Assembly (NCBI RefSeq): GCF_003937825.1
Contig: NZ_RSFW01000001.1
Coordinates: 19,384 to 83,383, forward strand
Direction: 5' to 3'
DNA: 64,000 nt
Source: Mesobacillus subterraneus
Lineage (GTDB): Bacteria > Bacillota > Bacilli > Bacillales > Cytobacillaceae
Numbering within the stretch: position 1 is the stretch's first letter; each line of letters begins with the position of its first letter. Of this stretch, positions 19,989 through 28,872 are shown piece by piece. The position numbers were made by a program, and so were the translations under genes. A model generated the notes under the pieces. It was not told the origin of the DNA. It searched no databases and saw nothing but the letters and a program-made list of their open reading frames with translations.

Positions 19989-21098
19989 TTACAGTCCTTT
20001 AAACTCACTAGCTTCGTAGTATTCTGAATCAATCAGTTCTTTCTTAACGTTCTCTTCGTCTACCACAATCACGTCTGTTTGTTTCGCCTTCACATCGACT
20101 TTTCCATTGTTGTAAGAACCAGTTGTAGCTGGTTTTTTATCATCCAGGATGTCGATCGCCATATCAATTGCGTCTGCAACCAGTGTTCTTACATCTTTAA
20201 ATACCGTCATAGATTGCTTGCCATCGATGATGTATTGAATAGAAGCTTTCTCTGCATCTTGACCTGTTACCACGAAACTAGAAATGTCAGAATCCGTTCC
20301 GAATACATCTGCAATCGAACGGGCAGTTCCATCATTCGGAGCTAGTACCGCTACATCACCCTTTAGATTCGCAGCTGCAGCAGTTAAGTGTGTTTGTGCT
20401 TTATTTTTCGCTTCGTTTGGATCCCAGTTTGTTGTTACCTGACCAAGGATTTTTCCTAACTCATCGCGAGTAAGTTCTTGCTTATCTTTTAATGCCTCTG
20501 CTTCTGAAGAGTTAGCGATTACAAAAGTGCCGTCTGCAATCTTCGGCTGAAGAACTTTCCAAGCACCTTCGAAAAATAAGAACGCATTGTTATCAGAAGA
20601 AGCGCCCGCATAAAGGTACAACGGGACATTTTTGCCTTCTGCACTGTCTATTAGGTATTGACCTTGAGCAGCACCTACTGCCAGGCTATCAAACGTTACA
20701 TAATAATCGATTGCATCTGTTTCTGTAATTAAACGGTCATAAGCTATAACGGTTACTCCTTCTTTTTTTGCAGCTTCTACAGCAGAACCAGCTGCTGCAC
20801 CATCATGAGGAGCAATAATTAATACTTCAATACCTTTATTAAGCAAAGTTTCTACATTTTCTTTTTCCTTTGCCGAAGAACCCTGGCTGAATAAAATTTC
20901 CGTCGTGTAATCAGAATCAGCTAAAGCATCTTTAAAGCGCTGCTCATCTTGCACCCATCTCGGCTCATCCTTCGTCGGAAGAACAATTCCTACACTCACT
21001 TTACTGCTTCCGCCAGTTGTTCCGCTGCATGCAGCCAGCATCCCAGTTAACACTGTCATAACAATCAAAACAGAAAATAACTTCCAAACTTTTTTCAC
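19989..21098 (-). CDS. ChvE-type sugar-binding lipoprotein
   Basis: This 369-residue binding protein has a lipoprotein signal ending LAAC (Cys24). Matches to ChvE-like receptors include GIVLPTKDEPRWVQDEQRF, VIAYDRLITETDAIDYYVTF, AGASSDNNAFLFFEGAW, TNWDPNEAKNKAQTHL and VVTGQDAEKASIQYI. It captures aldose monosaccharides (xylose, glucose, arabinose or galactose type) for the ATPase and permease encoded downstream. The start is GTG after AAAGGGGG. A perfect cre site lies 67 bp upstream, so CcpA control is very likely, with induction by the three-component system as a reasonable inference. Confidence 0.93.
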   Translation of the reverse strand: MKKVWKLFSVLIVMTVLTGMLAACSGTTGGSSKVSVGIVLPTKDEPRWVQDEQRFKDALADSDYTTEILFSQGSSAKEKENVETLLNKGIEVLIIAPHDGAAAGSAVEAAKKEGVTVIAYDRLITETDAIDYYVTFDSLAVGAAQGQYLIDSAEGKNVPLYLYAGASSDNNAFLFFEGAWKVLQPKIADGTFVIANSSEAEALKDKQELTRDELGKILGQVTTNWDPNEAKNKAQTHLTAAAANLKGDVAVLAPNDGTARSIADVFGTDSDISSFVVTGQDAEKASIQYIIDGKQSMTVFKDVRTLVADAIDMAIDILDDKKPATTGSYNNGKVDVKAKQTDVIVVDEENVKKELIDSEYYEASEFKGL

Positions 21099-21164
21099 TA
21101 ATATTTCCCCCTTTAAAGGTGAATTTTATTTGCTACAATTCCATCATATAGCGGACTATTCACT

Positions 21165-21180
21165 TTGAAAGCGTTAACAT
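21165..21180. promoter_or_regulatory. cre site (CcpA operator) upstream of the sugar transporter operon
   Basis: TTGAAAGCGTTAACAT matches the consensus WTGNNARCGNWWWCAW at every position, and on the reverse strand as well. It lies 67 bp upstream of the binding-protein start codon, a usual position for catabolite repression. Confidence 0.85.
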
Positions 21181-21339
21181 ATAGTAATCTTTTATTATCT
21201 TCTATACTTTTTTTGCTTTTCTGAAAAAAGTGCACATCAGTTATTCGCAGTTTCTTAAATCGCTTTGCAAAAAAGCTGTTGTTATTACCACTTGAGTGCA
21301 CCGACACATATTTTTCATCATGAAACAAGCGTACGCGAA

Positions 21340-21378
21340 AAAAGCACAATAGCTGTGTTACCAGCTGATCGTGCTTTT
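21340..21378. terminator. Hairpin between sstT and the sugar operon
   Basis: AAAAGCAC pairs with GTGCTTTT, enclosing an inner AGCTG/CAGCT stem. A run of T follows on the minus strand. It may be a backup terminator shielding the sugar operon from sstT read-through. Confidence 0.55.
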
Positions 21379-21423
21379 GGGTGAGGACATATCAATATAA
21401 ATGCATCCACTTGCCTAAAATTA

Positions 21424-21450
21424 AAGCAGGAACCTTTTCGGTTCCTGCTT
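21424..21450 (-). terminator. Terminator of sstT
   Basis: AAGCAGGAACC pairs perfectly with GGTTCCTGCTT over a 5-base loop. The minus strand continues TAATTTT. It lies 26 bp after the sstT stop codon. Confidence 0.85.
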
Positions 21451-21476
21451 GCTAGTGAATTTAAATTACGGTCATA

Positions 21477-22715
21477 TTATGAAGCCTTCTTAATTTCAAT
21501 TGTTTTTCCTTCTTCACGCCATTTCTTGAATTCGACTGCGGCTGTGAACAAGACGTCTGTTGATGAGTTAAGGGCTGTTTCAAAGGAGTCCTGCAGAACA
21601 CCAATGATGAAGCCTACTGCCACCACTTGCATCGCGACATCATTCGGGATGCCGAACAAGCTGGATGCGAGCGGGATCAGCAACAGGGAACCGCCGGCAA
21701 CGCCTGAAGCACCAGCAGCACTGATTGCAGCCATGACACTTAGAATGACGGCAGTCGGCAGATCCACTTGAATGCCCAGCGTATGGACAGCAGCCAGTGT
21801 CATAACGGAGATGGTCACAGCAGCTCCAGCCATATTGATGGTTGCTCCCAATGGAATGGAAACAGAATAGGAGTCCTTATTCAGTCCTAAGTTTTCGCAT
21901 ATTTTAATATTCACAGGGATATTTGAAGCTGAACTGCGAGTAAAGAATGCGGTAATGCCACTTTCTCTTAAACATTTTAGAACAAGTGGATATGGATTTT
22001 GCCTGATCAATGAGAACACGATGATCGGATTGACTACTAGGGCCACAACGAGCATGCAGCCGATCAGGACGGCAAGCAATTTTCCATAGCCCAGCAATGA
22101 ACTGATTCCGTTTGTCGTAATCGATTCAAATACAAGACCCATGATGCCAAGCGGCGCGAATTTGATCACCCAGGCAACGATTTTCGACATAGCATCGGCT
22201 AAATTCCCAATAACCGTTTTTGTTGAATCAGCTGCACCCTTCAGAGCAAAGCCGATCAGGGCCGCCCAGGCTAAAATACCGATATAATTTGCATTTATAA
22301 TAGCGTTAACTGGATTGTCTACAATGTTGAGCAATAAGGTTCTTAGGACTTCTACCACACTTCCTGGAGGCCTCATGCCCTCGGCGCCAGCTGTAAGCTT
22401 CAAGCTCACCGGGAACATGAAACTAGCAATAACCGCAATAAGCCCGGCTGCGAACGTTCCTAAAAGATATAAAGAAATAATCGTTTTCATGTTAGTTTTT
22501 TGCCCGCGTTTATGCTGGACAATCGCCGACATAACCAAGAATAATACTAATACAGGAGCAACTGCTTTCAGGGCTCCTACAAACAGAGACCCTAAAATCG
22601 CAACCGGCTTTGCAAGCTCAGGAATCGTTAATGCGAGAACCACACCAATTACCAAACCCGCAATAATCTGTTTCACCAGGCTTACTTGATTCCACTTCCT
22701 CAGTAAATCTTTCAT
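21477..22715 (-). CDS. sstT: Serine/threonine:sodium symporter SstT
   Basis: This 412-residue dicarboxylate/amino acid:cation symporter-family protein is full length and has about eight to nine membrane segments. SstT hallmarks are [37 protein letters not shown] (substrate and sodium-binding NMAG motif) and [22 protein letters not shown]. It imports serine and threonine with sodium. The second in-frame ATG (22715) is preferred because GGGGG lies eight bases before it. It is monocistronic, with its own terminator. Confidence 0.94.
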   Translation of the reverse strand: MKDLLRKWNQVSLVKQIIAGLVIGVVLALTIPELAKPVAILGSLFVGALKAVAPVLVLFLVMSAIVQHKRGQKTNMKTIISLYLLGTFAAGLIAVIASFMFPVSLKLTAGAEGMRPPGSVVEVLRTLLLNIVDNPVNAIINANYIGILAWAALIGFALKGAADSTKTVIGNLADAMSKIVAWVIKFAPLGIMGLVFESITTNGISSLLGYGKLLAVLIGCMLVVALVVNPIIVFSLIRQNPYPLVLKCLRESGITAFFTRSSASNIPVNIKICENLGLNKDSYSVSIPLGATINMAGAAVTISVMTLAAVHTLGIQVDLPTAVILSVMAAISAAGASGVAGGSLLLIPLASSLFGIPNDVAMQVVAVGFIIGVLQDSFETALNSSTDVLFTAAVEFKKWREEGKTIEIKKAS

Positions 22716-23012
22716 CGTCATCTCCCCCTCAAATCATCTCTCTGCCATCCACTTTTTAGCATTTGTTTGCAAGAGGCGCTTGTCCTCTGCAAAAATACAA
22801 TTGTCCTTGTTTCGTGTATTATAGACGCTAAAATGGTATATTACAATATAAAAATATCAATACACGAAAAGTTCTAATTATTCAAATACTCAGTTAATCA
22901 TACTATAACTAGCTTTGAACTGTTAATAGTTCATTATTCCCATCAAAGCAAAGGGGTGGGGCAAAACAGAGGGACGGTTCTTGTGTTTTTATCTAAAAGC
23001 GGGTTTGGACGT
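22716..23012. other. Intergenic region with one ACCGTCCC repeat
   Basis: AT-rich DNA upstream of sstT. It contains repeat copy 8 at 22964-22989 (AAACAGA end, GGGACGGTTC core, TTGTGTTT end). No gene is visible. An sstT promoter is expected here, but I cannot fix one confidently. Confidence 0.6.
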
Positions 23013-23042
23013 AAAAAGGCCTCATCCCAAAAGGATAAGGCT
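23013..23042 (-). terminator. Terminator after dihydrouridine synthase and scar A
   Basis: On the minus strand AGCCTTATCC pairs with GGATGAGGCCT over a short loop and is followed by TTTTT. It belongs to the CCTTATCC stem family of this genome. Confidence 0.7.
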
Positions 23043-23049
23043 GTTCTAC

Positions 23050-23088
23050 TTAATCTAATTCTATTTTTGCTTCACACTCAATGAATGC
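23050..23088 (-). pseudogene. Scar A: fragment resembling the 3' end of rlmD
   Basis: The minus strand reads AFIECEAKIELD then stop, similar to the end of RlmD-family enzymes (the intact gene here ends [12 protein letters not shown]). Similar fragments follow three other genes in this region. There is no start or upstream homology, so this is a remnant rather than a gene. Confidence 0.45.
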
Positions 23089-23148
23089 GGTTCAATACCA
23101 CCTTCACAGTCGTTTTTAAAAAAGTCATCCTACGCTTTTGCCTTGGGC

Positions 23149-24132
23149 TTACTGCCCGCCGACTTCTTCAAAATTCTTTGAAGCAAAGATATCAAGCAAT
23201 TCACGAACTTCATCTGTTGACTTTGTACTCATTAATTGATTTCTTAATTCACTTGCCCCGCGGAAACCTTTGACATAAATCTTAAAAAAGCGATGCAAAG
23301 CCGTGAACGGCCGCAGTTCTAAATGCGAATACTTATCATGAAGATCCATATGCAATCGTAAGAGATCCAACAATTCCTGACTGCTATGTTCTTTCTTCTC
23401 TTTTTCAAAGGCGAATGGATTATGGAAAATCCCGCGGCCAATCATAACCCCATCAACCCCATATTGTTCAGCAAGCTTCAAGCCAGTCTGGCGGTCAGTA
23501 ATATCCCCATTAATTGTCAGAAGGGTATCCGGTGCCACCTCGTCACGGAGTTTCTTAATCTCCGGGATCAACTCCCAATGAGCAGGTACTTTGCTCATTT
23601 CATCCCTTGTACGCAAATGAATGGAAAGATTGGCAATGTCTTGTTCCAATACATGTCTCAGCCAGTCCTGCCATTCGTCTATCTCCGAGAAGCCGAGCCT
23701 TGTCTTGACACTTACAGGCAACCCGCCTGCCTTTGCCGCCTGGATTAACTCTGCCGCAACATCCGGTCGGCGGATCAGCCCGCTTCCCTTTCCGTTCTGC
23801 GTCACATTAGGGACAGGACAGCCCATATTGATATCCAGACCCTTGAAACCCATTTCCGCCATCCCAATACTCATTTTCCGGAAGTTTTCAGGCTTGTCCC
23901 CCCAGATATGGGCGACAATTGGCTGTTCATCCTCTGTAAAAGTCAAACGCCCACGCACACTCTTGATTCCAGCAGGATGACAATAACTCTCCGAATTCGT
24001 AAACTCAGTAAAAAACACATCCGGTCTCGCTGCTTCACTCACAACATGACGAAAAACAACATCCGTCACTTCTTCCATTGGTGCCAATATAAAAAATGGC
24101 CGTGGTAAATCACGCCAAAAATTCTCTTTCAT
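23149..24132 (-). CDS. yfjN: tRNA-dihydrouridine synthase (YfjN-like)
   Basis: This 327-residue FMN-dependent Dus-family enzyme reduces uridine to dihydrouridine in tRNA. Visible motifs are APMEEVTD (FMN site, residues ~17-24), [11 protein letters not shown] (near 92, catalytic Cys), VSVKTRLG, and [10 protein letters not shown] / [13 protein letters not shown] for the flavin phosphate. MKENFW at 24132 matches the B. subtilis YfjN start; a TTG at 24144 is possible but sits almost on top of the GAGAGG ribosome site. It is a housekeeping gene, here followed by an rlmD-like 3' fragment. Confidence 0.92.
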   Translation of the reverse strand: MKENFWRDLPRPFFILAPMEEVTDVVFRHVVSEAARPDVFFTEFTNSESYCHPAGIKSVRGRLTFTEDEQPIVAHIWGDKPENFRKMSIGMAEMGFKGLDINMGCPVPNVTQNGKGSGLIRRPDVAAELIQAAKAGGLPVSVKTRLGFSEIDEWQDWLRHVLEQDIANLSIHLRTRDEMSKVPAHWELIPEIKKLRDEVAPDTLLTINGDITDRQTGLKLAEQYGVDGVMIGRGIFHNPFAFEKEKKEHSSQELLDLLRLHMDLHDKYSHLELRPFTALHRFFKIYVKGFRGASELRNQLMSTKSTDEVRELLDIFASKNFEEVGGQ

Positions 24133-24265
24133 TGCTTGATTCAAATCCTCTCATTAAGGGATACCAGGCAAACCCCTGATCCCAAAATTAAAAAGCAGAA
24201 TACTCCTGCTCCATTTACACTTATACCATGCCTAAGTACTTTTTATCAAACTGAAAAGCCAGGAA

Positions 24266-24290
24266 AAACACAGGGACGGTTCTTGTGTTT
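24266..24290. repeat. ACCGTCCC-family repeat, copy 9
   Basis: This 25-bp unit is identical to the copy at 133-157 (AAACACA ... TGTGTTT). It lies between the dihydrouridine synthase gene and scar B. Confidence 0.85.
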
Positions 24291-24313
24291 TCAGTCGCGG
24301 AACGAATGAGCAA

Positions 24314-24344
24314 GAAAAAAACCTTATCCATTTAGAGATAAGGT
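24314..24344 (-). terminator. Terminator after the DUF2975 gene and scar B
   Basis: On the minus strand ACCTTATC pairs with GATAAGGT over an 8-base loop, followed by TTTTTTT. Same stem family as the terminators at 23013 and 25042. Confidence 0.8.
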
Positions 24345-24362
24345 TGGTTGTTCGGCTTATAA

Positions 24363-24392
24363 TTATTCAATTTTTGCCACTCTCAACTTGGG
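24363..24392 (-). pseudogene. Scar B: short rlmD-like 3' fragment
   Basis: The minus strand reads LRVAKIE then stop, aligned with the AKIEL ending of the other scars. It begins nine bases after the DUF2975 stop codon. It is the weakest of the four copies. Confidence 0.35.
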
Positions 24393-24401
24393 TATGGTTT
24401 T

Positions 24402-24878
24402 TCAAATTGTCAAATCATTTTCTGACTTCAGATTCAGCACATTATTCAATAGCTGTTGAAGAACAGCCGTAAAGACCATACTAACAATAGAGGTTAATAC
24501 TATGACTAATCCGAGTATTGCAATACCAGGGTGTAAAGCATCTTGTGTTCCAAGTATGATCATTCCTAATACATATAAGAAACTAATGGTACTTGCACAG
24601 TATTTTATTATCCCTAATGAATTTACTGCTACCTCCGAAAAAGCATTATTTTTTTCAATATAGCTTAACAGTTTTAGTGCTTGAGATAGGGCATAGAAAA
24701 ATGGGATCGCTGTCAGGTACAAACCGATTAGAACTGGATACTGCAGGTAAGCAAGCTCTGGATTCATTTCCGCGGAATCCTTTGCAAGTGACGGCAAAGC
24801 AAACACACATAAACTGAGGATCACTACTCCTATAACGCAGACAGCTACCTTTAACAAAGTAATCTTTCCCTGTTCCAT
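24402..24878 (-). CDS. DUF2975 family membrane protein
   Basis: This 158-residue protein has four predicted membrane helices (near residues 10-30, 45-65, 95-115 and 120-145) with an ENNAFSEVAVNSL segment between the second and third. The pattern fits DUF2975. The ATG at 24878 is preferred because GTGGAGG lies six to seven bases before it. DUF2975 genes are normally paired with a small XRE-type regulator; none follows here, where a terminator and an rlmD-like scar occur instead. Function unknown; a role in membrane-stress sensing is only a guess. Confidence 0.8.
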   Translation of the reverse strand: MEQGKITLLKVAVCVIGVVILSLCVFALPSLAKDSAEMNPELAYLQYPVLIGLYLTAIPFFYALSQALKLLSYIEKNNAFSEVAVNSLGIIKYCASTISFLYVLGMIILGTQDALHPGIAILGLVIVLTSIVSMVFTAVLQQLLNNVLNLKSENDLTI

Positions 24879-25041
24879 AAATACCTCCACTTTTTTCCTT
24901 TTATCCATATCCTAATTCATTATTTATTGATTATCAATAAATTTTTATTAATAAGTAATTTATTTTTACTGATTTAAGCTCCCATCACGTTTTTACACTT
25001 GTGATTATAATGGTAAGGATCTCGTCTCTCCTTTAATACAC

Positions 25042-25074
25042 AAAAAAACCTTATCCAGCCAAATGGATAAGGTT
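25042..25074 (-). terminator. Terminator after the acetate transporter and scar C
   Basis: ACCTTATCC pairs with GGATAAGGT over an 8-base loop. The minus strand continues TTTTTTTGTG. A clean intrinsic terminator. Confidence 0.85.
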
Positions 25075-25079
25075 CTAAC

Positions 25080-25130
25080 TAACTCTATTTTCGCCACACA
25101 CTCACATGTCCGGTGTGTATGTGTTAACAC
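25080..25130 (-). pseudogene. Scar C: best-preserved rlmD-like 3' fragment
   Basis: The minus strand reads VLTHTHRTCECVAKIEL. Its DNA matches the end of the intact rlmD at GAGTGTGTGGCG and again at TAGAGTTA with the same spacing. It lies 27 bp after the acetate transporter stop codon and just before a terminator. Confidence 0.5.
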
Positions 25131-25157
25131 ATTCAATGCAAGTGAAATCAATTTCAA

Positions 25158-25811
25158 TTACGCAGCTATTTTTTCATTTTCTTTTTCATTGTTATTCTTA
25201 AACACACGGAACGGCTTGCCTACCGGTAAGACTACTTGTCCAAAATGAATATTTAAAACCGCTGCAGCAGAACCATAGAATGAAAGTAAAGCAATCAATA
25301 ATTCTGAGATAGCCGCCAGCATATGTGAGAATTCATACATGATATTAAATGAACTTAATGACAACCCGATAAATAGGAAATCAATCAGTACAAAAATGAA
25401 GAACAGAACCTTATGAGTCGCCATGGCACCGACTGTCATGAACAAGCTAAAGATCAAATAACCTGCGAATGCAACACCCAACTGTTTAGGATCTGCAGCT
25501 GCAAGTAAATTTTCACCAAAAGCCCCGGATTGAATCAGCCATGTTGTCCCCACTCCAAACCAGAATAAGCCAAAGGCACCGAAAGCTGTTGTACCAAATA
25601 CATTATTATGCTTAGAATCCATAAGGGCTGCGATTAACTGTGCCAGGCCCCCCAGAAAGAATGCCCATGGCAATATTAACGCGGTTCCTTCTGTCAATCC
25701 TAATTTTTGTGATGAGGCTACAAGGGTTACCATTGCCAAACCAAACAACCCCAGGGCAGAAGGATCTGCGGTTACTACTTTTACAGAAGTATGATTTTGA
25801 TGATCATTCAT
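25158..25811 (-). CDS. satP: Acetate/succinate transporter, GPR1/FUN34/YaaH (SatP) family
   Basis: This 217-residue protein has six predicted membrane helices. The family signature is a proline-containing N-terminal block (ADPSALGLFGLAMVTLV) with later GTTAFGAFGLFWFGVGTTW. Members carry acetate or succinate with protons. The start ATG follows AAGGAGG with long spacing (about 12). The leader holds a stem that would cover part of the ribosome site and a near-perfect cre site 70 bp upstream. With aceA/aceB at the other end of the window it supports acetate use. Confidence 0.9.
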   Translation of the reverse strand: MNDHQNHTSVKVVTADPSALGLFGLAMVTLVASSQKLGLTEGTALILPWAFFLGGLAQLIAALMDSKHNNVFGTTAFGAFGLFWFGVGTTWLIQSGAFGENLLAAADPKQLGVAFAGYLIFSLFMTVGAMATHKVLFFIFVLIDFLFIGLSLSSFNIMYEFSHMLAAISELLIALLSFYGSAAAVLNIHFGQVVLPVGKPFRVFKNNNEKENEKIAA

Positions 25812-25827
25812 AAGATGTGTATTTCCT

Positions 25828-25851
25828 CCTTAGTAATATAGCTTACTAAGG
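25828..25851 (-). promoter_or_regulatory. Hairpin overlapping the ribosome binding site of the acetate transporter gene
   Basis: On the minus strand CCTTAGTA pairs perfectly with TACTAAGG over 8 bases. The last bases of the 3' arm are the first half of AAGGAGG. Folding would therefore mask translation initiation. Confidence 0.5.
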
Positions 25852-25880
25852 TTACATAAAAATACCTCTATTGTCTATAT

Positions 25881-25896
25881 GTGAAATCGTTATCAT
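25881..25896. promoter_or_regulatory. cre-like site upstream of the acetate transporter gene
   Basis: The minus strand reads ATGATAACGATTTCAC, matching the CcpA consensus WTGNNARCGNWWWCAW at 15 of 16 positions (only the last base differs). It lies 70 bp upstream of the start codon. Confidence 0.65.
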
Positions 25897-25978
25897 TTAA
25901 AATTTTCCTTATCCCAAATAATGGTTAAATTTTGTTCTTCACGAAATACCATTTAATTTAGGGAATTCTCGGTACTAA

Positions 25979-26009
25979 ACAAGCCCTATCCACCAAAGGG
26001 TAAGGCTCT
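25979..26009 (-). terminator. Terminator of the DUF429 gene
   Basis: On the minus strand AGCCTTACCC pairs with GGATAGGGCT, then TTGTTT. A decayed member of the CCTTATCC stem family. The remaining bases between 25897 and 26113 show nothing else. Confidence 0.55.
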
Positions 26010-26113
26010 CCTAATTTTAAGATCATTCCACAAAACCAATAGCATCGATGGCATATTTAGAATGGCAATGATTAACATATTTTTCTCATGCTTACGGCTA
26101 ACTACTGATGGTT

Positions 26114-26773
26114 TTAACAGCAATAGTCATAAGGGTGTAACGGAGGACAAGCCGGGAATATCCATTTTGGATTGTGCGAAAGGGACTTCCAGTGCCATGC
26201 ACCTAATGCAGCTGAACAGGCATCGATAGAATGGCTTTCTGCTTCAATGCCAATAGGTATTTGTGTAAGCCCCTGCTCCGCCAGCCAATTGTGAATATAG
26301 ATTCTAGCTGATTGTTCCTGTTTGTAAGCCAATACATATCCTATATCTTGTTTAGATAGTCTCGATCCAATTACCGCTCCTGGGTGGACTTCCACTAAAG
26401 AAATTGGATTCGTGGCGTTTAATTTCTCTATCTCTCTACTGAGCTTTATTCCTCTTAATGTTAGATACACCATTCTATTTAAGGTTGGCGGCATGATTGA
26501 CCCAGATTTCATTCCTAAAGATACAATAAATTGTCTTAGTTCCCGGTCACTTTTCCGGTCTCCTCCACCGTCTTCATAAGATAATGGTGCATCAATTCCG
26601 ATTACTACCTCATCCAATTGACTTTGCTCAAAAACCTCTTTCAATATATCCTGATCACTTAAATTATTTACCCACTTAACAAATTGCAGGTGTTCTCCCT
26701 TTTGTTTAAAGACCGTAAGAACGGTATCCTTGTGATTTCTTGGTCCTGATAAATCAATTCCGATTACTCTCAA
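26114..26773 (-). CDS. DUF429 domain protein
   Basis: This 219-residue protein starts RVIGIDLSGPRNHKDT, an RNase H-like acidic start, and contains VVIGIDAPLSY near residue 77 and SHSIDACSAALGAW near 188. These are the conserved blocks of DUF429, a predicted nuclease-like family without known substrate. The start is TTG at 26773, with TGAGGG seven bases upstream. It is a single gene with its own terminator. A role in nucleic-acid metabolism is inference from the fold. Confidence 0.8.
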   Translation of the reverse strand: MRVIGIDLSGPRNHKDTVLTVFKQKGEHLQFVKWVNNLSDQDILKEVFEQSQLDEVVIGIDAPLSYEDGGGDRKSDRELRQFIVSLGMKSGSIMPPTLNRMVYLTLRGIKLSREIEKLNATNPISLVEVHPGAVIGSRLSKQDIGYVLAYKQEQSARIYIHNWLAEQGLTQIPIGIEAESHSIDACSAALGAWHWKSLSHNPKWIFPACPPLHPYDYCC

Positions 26774-26903
26774 ATAAAACCCTCACATTCGTAATGATTA
26801 CGTCTGAGTTACTCCCCAAAACACACTGACTTATAAAATCGCATTTTTTCAAAAATGCTCCTCCAAAACCAATGCTTCATACGGACTTCACTGTTATTTT
26901 GTC

Positions 26904-27665
26904 TTATTTTATATTCGCTTCATAATGCTCTTCATTAAGTCTCACTACTTCAAGCTCTTTTATATTCTCATTCAATTTCAATGCTAAGCTTTCAACTCCA
27001 AAAAATTCTATGAAAGTATGACTCCCAATGATAAGATTGATCCCTTGAAACTGAGCATATTGAATAGTATACAAATTGCATTCACCTGTAATGTAGACAT
27101 CACACTTATTTTCAACAACTTCCTTGAGGCAGGCTGTTGGCGCACCGTTACCACAGACTAAGCCCACTCGCTTCACCTTTTTTTCATTAAAGCGCAAGGA
27201 CTTAACTGGTTCTTCAAGTAGACTTTCCATAGTCCCTGCCAATTCATCGAAATCAACTTCTTTATCAAACTCTGCGACTCTGCCAAAATAGAACCCTTCC
27301 CATTCGTGGGTCCTTTTTGCCGTTTCCAAATTCAACTTTTTTAATAAAATTTCATTTGTTCCAAAGTTACAGTCATCAAGTGGCAAGTGATTATAGTAGT
27401 GGCTTATCCCATATTCCGCCAGTTTTTCTATGCACGCCTCTTTTAATCCATATATTTCATCCCAGGCATCGTGGTGTGTCACCATCATATCAACTCCACG
27501 ACTTCTTGCTTCCTCTATCGTTTCAAGCGTTAGGTTAACACAGTATCCTAACTTTTTAACCTTTTTATCTGCCCGGTATGTAATCCCAGACTCCCTTGAA
27601 AATACTTCCTTATTTGTTATATGAAACACAGCATTAATTCTTTTAACAATATGTGTAACATCCAT
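26904..27665 (-). CDS. Nif3-like dinuclear metal-binding protein
   Basis: This 253-residue NIF3/YqfO-type protein resembles proteins called GTP cyclohydrolase 1 type 2 homologues. Metal-ligand motifs are MMVTHHDAWDEI (His-His near residue 70), HLPLDDCNFGTNE, and the C-terminal ITGECNLY and GSHTFIEFFGVESL (His and Glu). Members form hexameric rings with a two-metal site; the reaction is unsettled. The ATG at 27665 is preferred over 27692 because AGAGGT precedes it. Unlike B. subtilis YqfO, it has no central insert. Confidence 0.85.
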   Translation of the reverse strand: MDVTHIVKRINAVFHITNKEVFSRESGITYRADKKVKKLGYCVNLTLETIEEARSRGVDMMVTHHDAWDEIYGLKEACIEKLAEYGISHYYNHLPLDDCNFGTNEILLKKLNLETAKRTHEWEGFYFGRVAEFDKEVDFDELAGTMESLLEEPVKSLRFNEKKVKRVGLVCGNGAPTACLKEVVENKCDVYITGECNLYTIQYAQFQGINLIIGSHTFIEFFGVESLALKLNENIKELEVVRLNEEHYEANIK

Positions 27666-27819
27666 ATACTGACCTCTTTTATTCGTATTCATATTTTCGG
27701 TATTAACTCTATGTTACACCCAAATATTTCCTGAGTAAATCGATTAGTAACATTCAAGCTCCAAACCGATATCCATCAAAAACAATAGACCTTTACGCAA
27801 AACTACTTAAATTAAAAAA

Positions 27820-27842
27820 TCCCCCAGACATCAGTCCGAGGG
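27820..27842 (-). terminator. Terminator of the Fpg/Nei-like gene
   Basis: On the minus strand CCCTCGGAC pairs with GTCTGGGGG (with G-U pairs), followed by ATTTTTT. It is similar in sequence to the rlmD terminator at 31022-31053. Confidence 0.75.
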
Positions 27843-27856
27843 AAATATAACGTCAT

Positions 27857-28660
27857 TCATCGCTGGCAATTGGCGCAAAAGAAAGTTATCCGTGAAGAGA
27901 TTTCTGTTTTTGTAATCGAGGCATTGCAACGAAAACACTCTTTACCTTCTCTGTCATATACATAAAATTGGTAGCCTCCTGTCTTGCCATCCCCTTTATA
28001 TAGCGGGTTTTCCATATAACCGCCTTGTTCGATTCCTCTTTTAAGGATAAACTGCATCGAATGATAGAGCCGTGTTAATTGTTGAACGTCAAGATCATTA
28101 ATTTTTTTATCAGGGCGAATCTCTGCATGCCAAAGAATTTCATCTGAATACCCATTCCCTATTCCAGCCAGCACTTCTTGATTGAGTAATGTGGTTTTTA
28201 TTGTTCCTCTTCTTTTCTGCATTAATTGATGAAAGGCATCCACTGTAAAATTAGGGTCAAGCACTTCAGGTCCCAGTTTTTCGAACTCTTTCTTGACCTC
28301 TTCAGGTGATAAAAGATGCAGATAACCCAATCGAAGCCCAATGAAAAATAAATGCTGTTCCCCGAATGACAGCTTTACTTGAATTGTCCTGTTTGGTCGA
28401 TCTTCCTCTTTGCCAAAAAACATCCATCCGCCAAGCATCAGGTGTAATAATAAGCATTTTTCATCCTGTAGTTGAAAAATTAAATATTTCGCTCTTCTCG
28501 TAATCGTTGTGATAGTTTGATTTGAAACTTGCATAGTAAACCCGTCAACTGGTACGTTAATAGACTTTTCCCGCCCAATCTCAACATTCGAAACTTTTTG
28601 CCCGCCGATCAACGACCCCAGTAATGTTTTATATGTTTCCATCTCTGGCAATTCAGGCAT
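27857..28660 (-). CDS. Fpg/Nei-family DNA glycosylase
   Basis: This 267-residue base-excision repair enzyme has the catalytic N-terminus MPELPEMETY (Pro2 and Glu3), fixing the start at 28660 rather than 28732. Also visible are the helix-two-turn-helix block LLNQEVLAGIGNGYSDEILWHAEI and a C-terminal zinc finger CFRC...CANC. It removes oxidised bases and cleaves abasic DNA. The sequence is divergent from housekeeping MutM (which sits next to polA in Bacillus), so it is likely an accessory paralogue. Confidence 0.9.
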   Translation of the reverse strand: MPELPEMETYKTLLGSLIGGQKVSNVEIGREKSINVPVDGFTMQVSNQTITTITRRAKYLIFQLQDEKCLLLHLMLGGWMFFGKEEDRPNRTIQVKLSFGEQHLFFIGLRLGYLHLLSPEEVKKEFEKLGPEVLDPNFTVDAFHQLMQKRRGTIKTTLLNQEVLAGIGNGYSDEILWHAEIRPDKKINDLDVQQLTRLYHSMQFILKRGIEQGGYMENPLYKGDGKTGGYQFYVYDREGKECFRCNASITKTEISSRITFFCANCQR

Positions 28661-28802
28661 AATTCTGCCCCCCATTTCCCAGTTTATTTTTACAGTATTT
28701 CCTACTGGTGAGTTATTATAAATGGCTGGCACTCATTTAAATCCACCTTTTTTCTGTTGCCTTCTTTTAAAAAGTGTTGTGACACACCTCCTTCGTAAAA
28801 AC

Positions 28803-28837
28803 AAAAAAAAACGAATTCCATCATTAGGAATTCGTTC
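28803..28837 (-). terminator. Terminator of the GNAT gene
   Basis: ACGAATTCC pairs perfectly with GGAATTCGT over 7 bases, followed on the minus strand by nine T. Confidence 0.88.
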
Positions 28838-28872
28838 TTCTAATTTCTTACACGTAATTTGAATCGTTCATG

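Noticed and set aside
25979..26040. A fifth rlmD-like scar after the DUF429 gene
   Set aside because: Only the terminator stem is similar; the coding remnant cannot be aligned convincingly.
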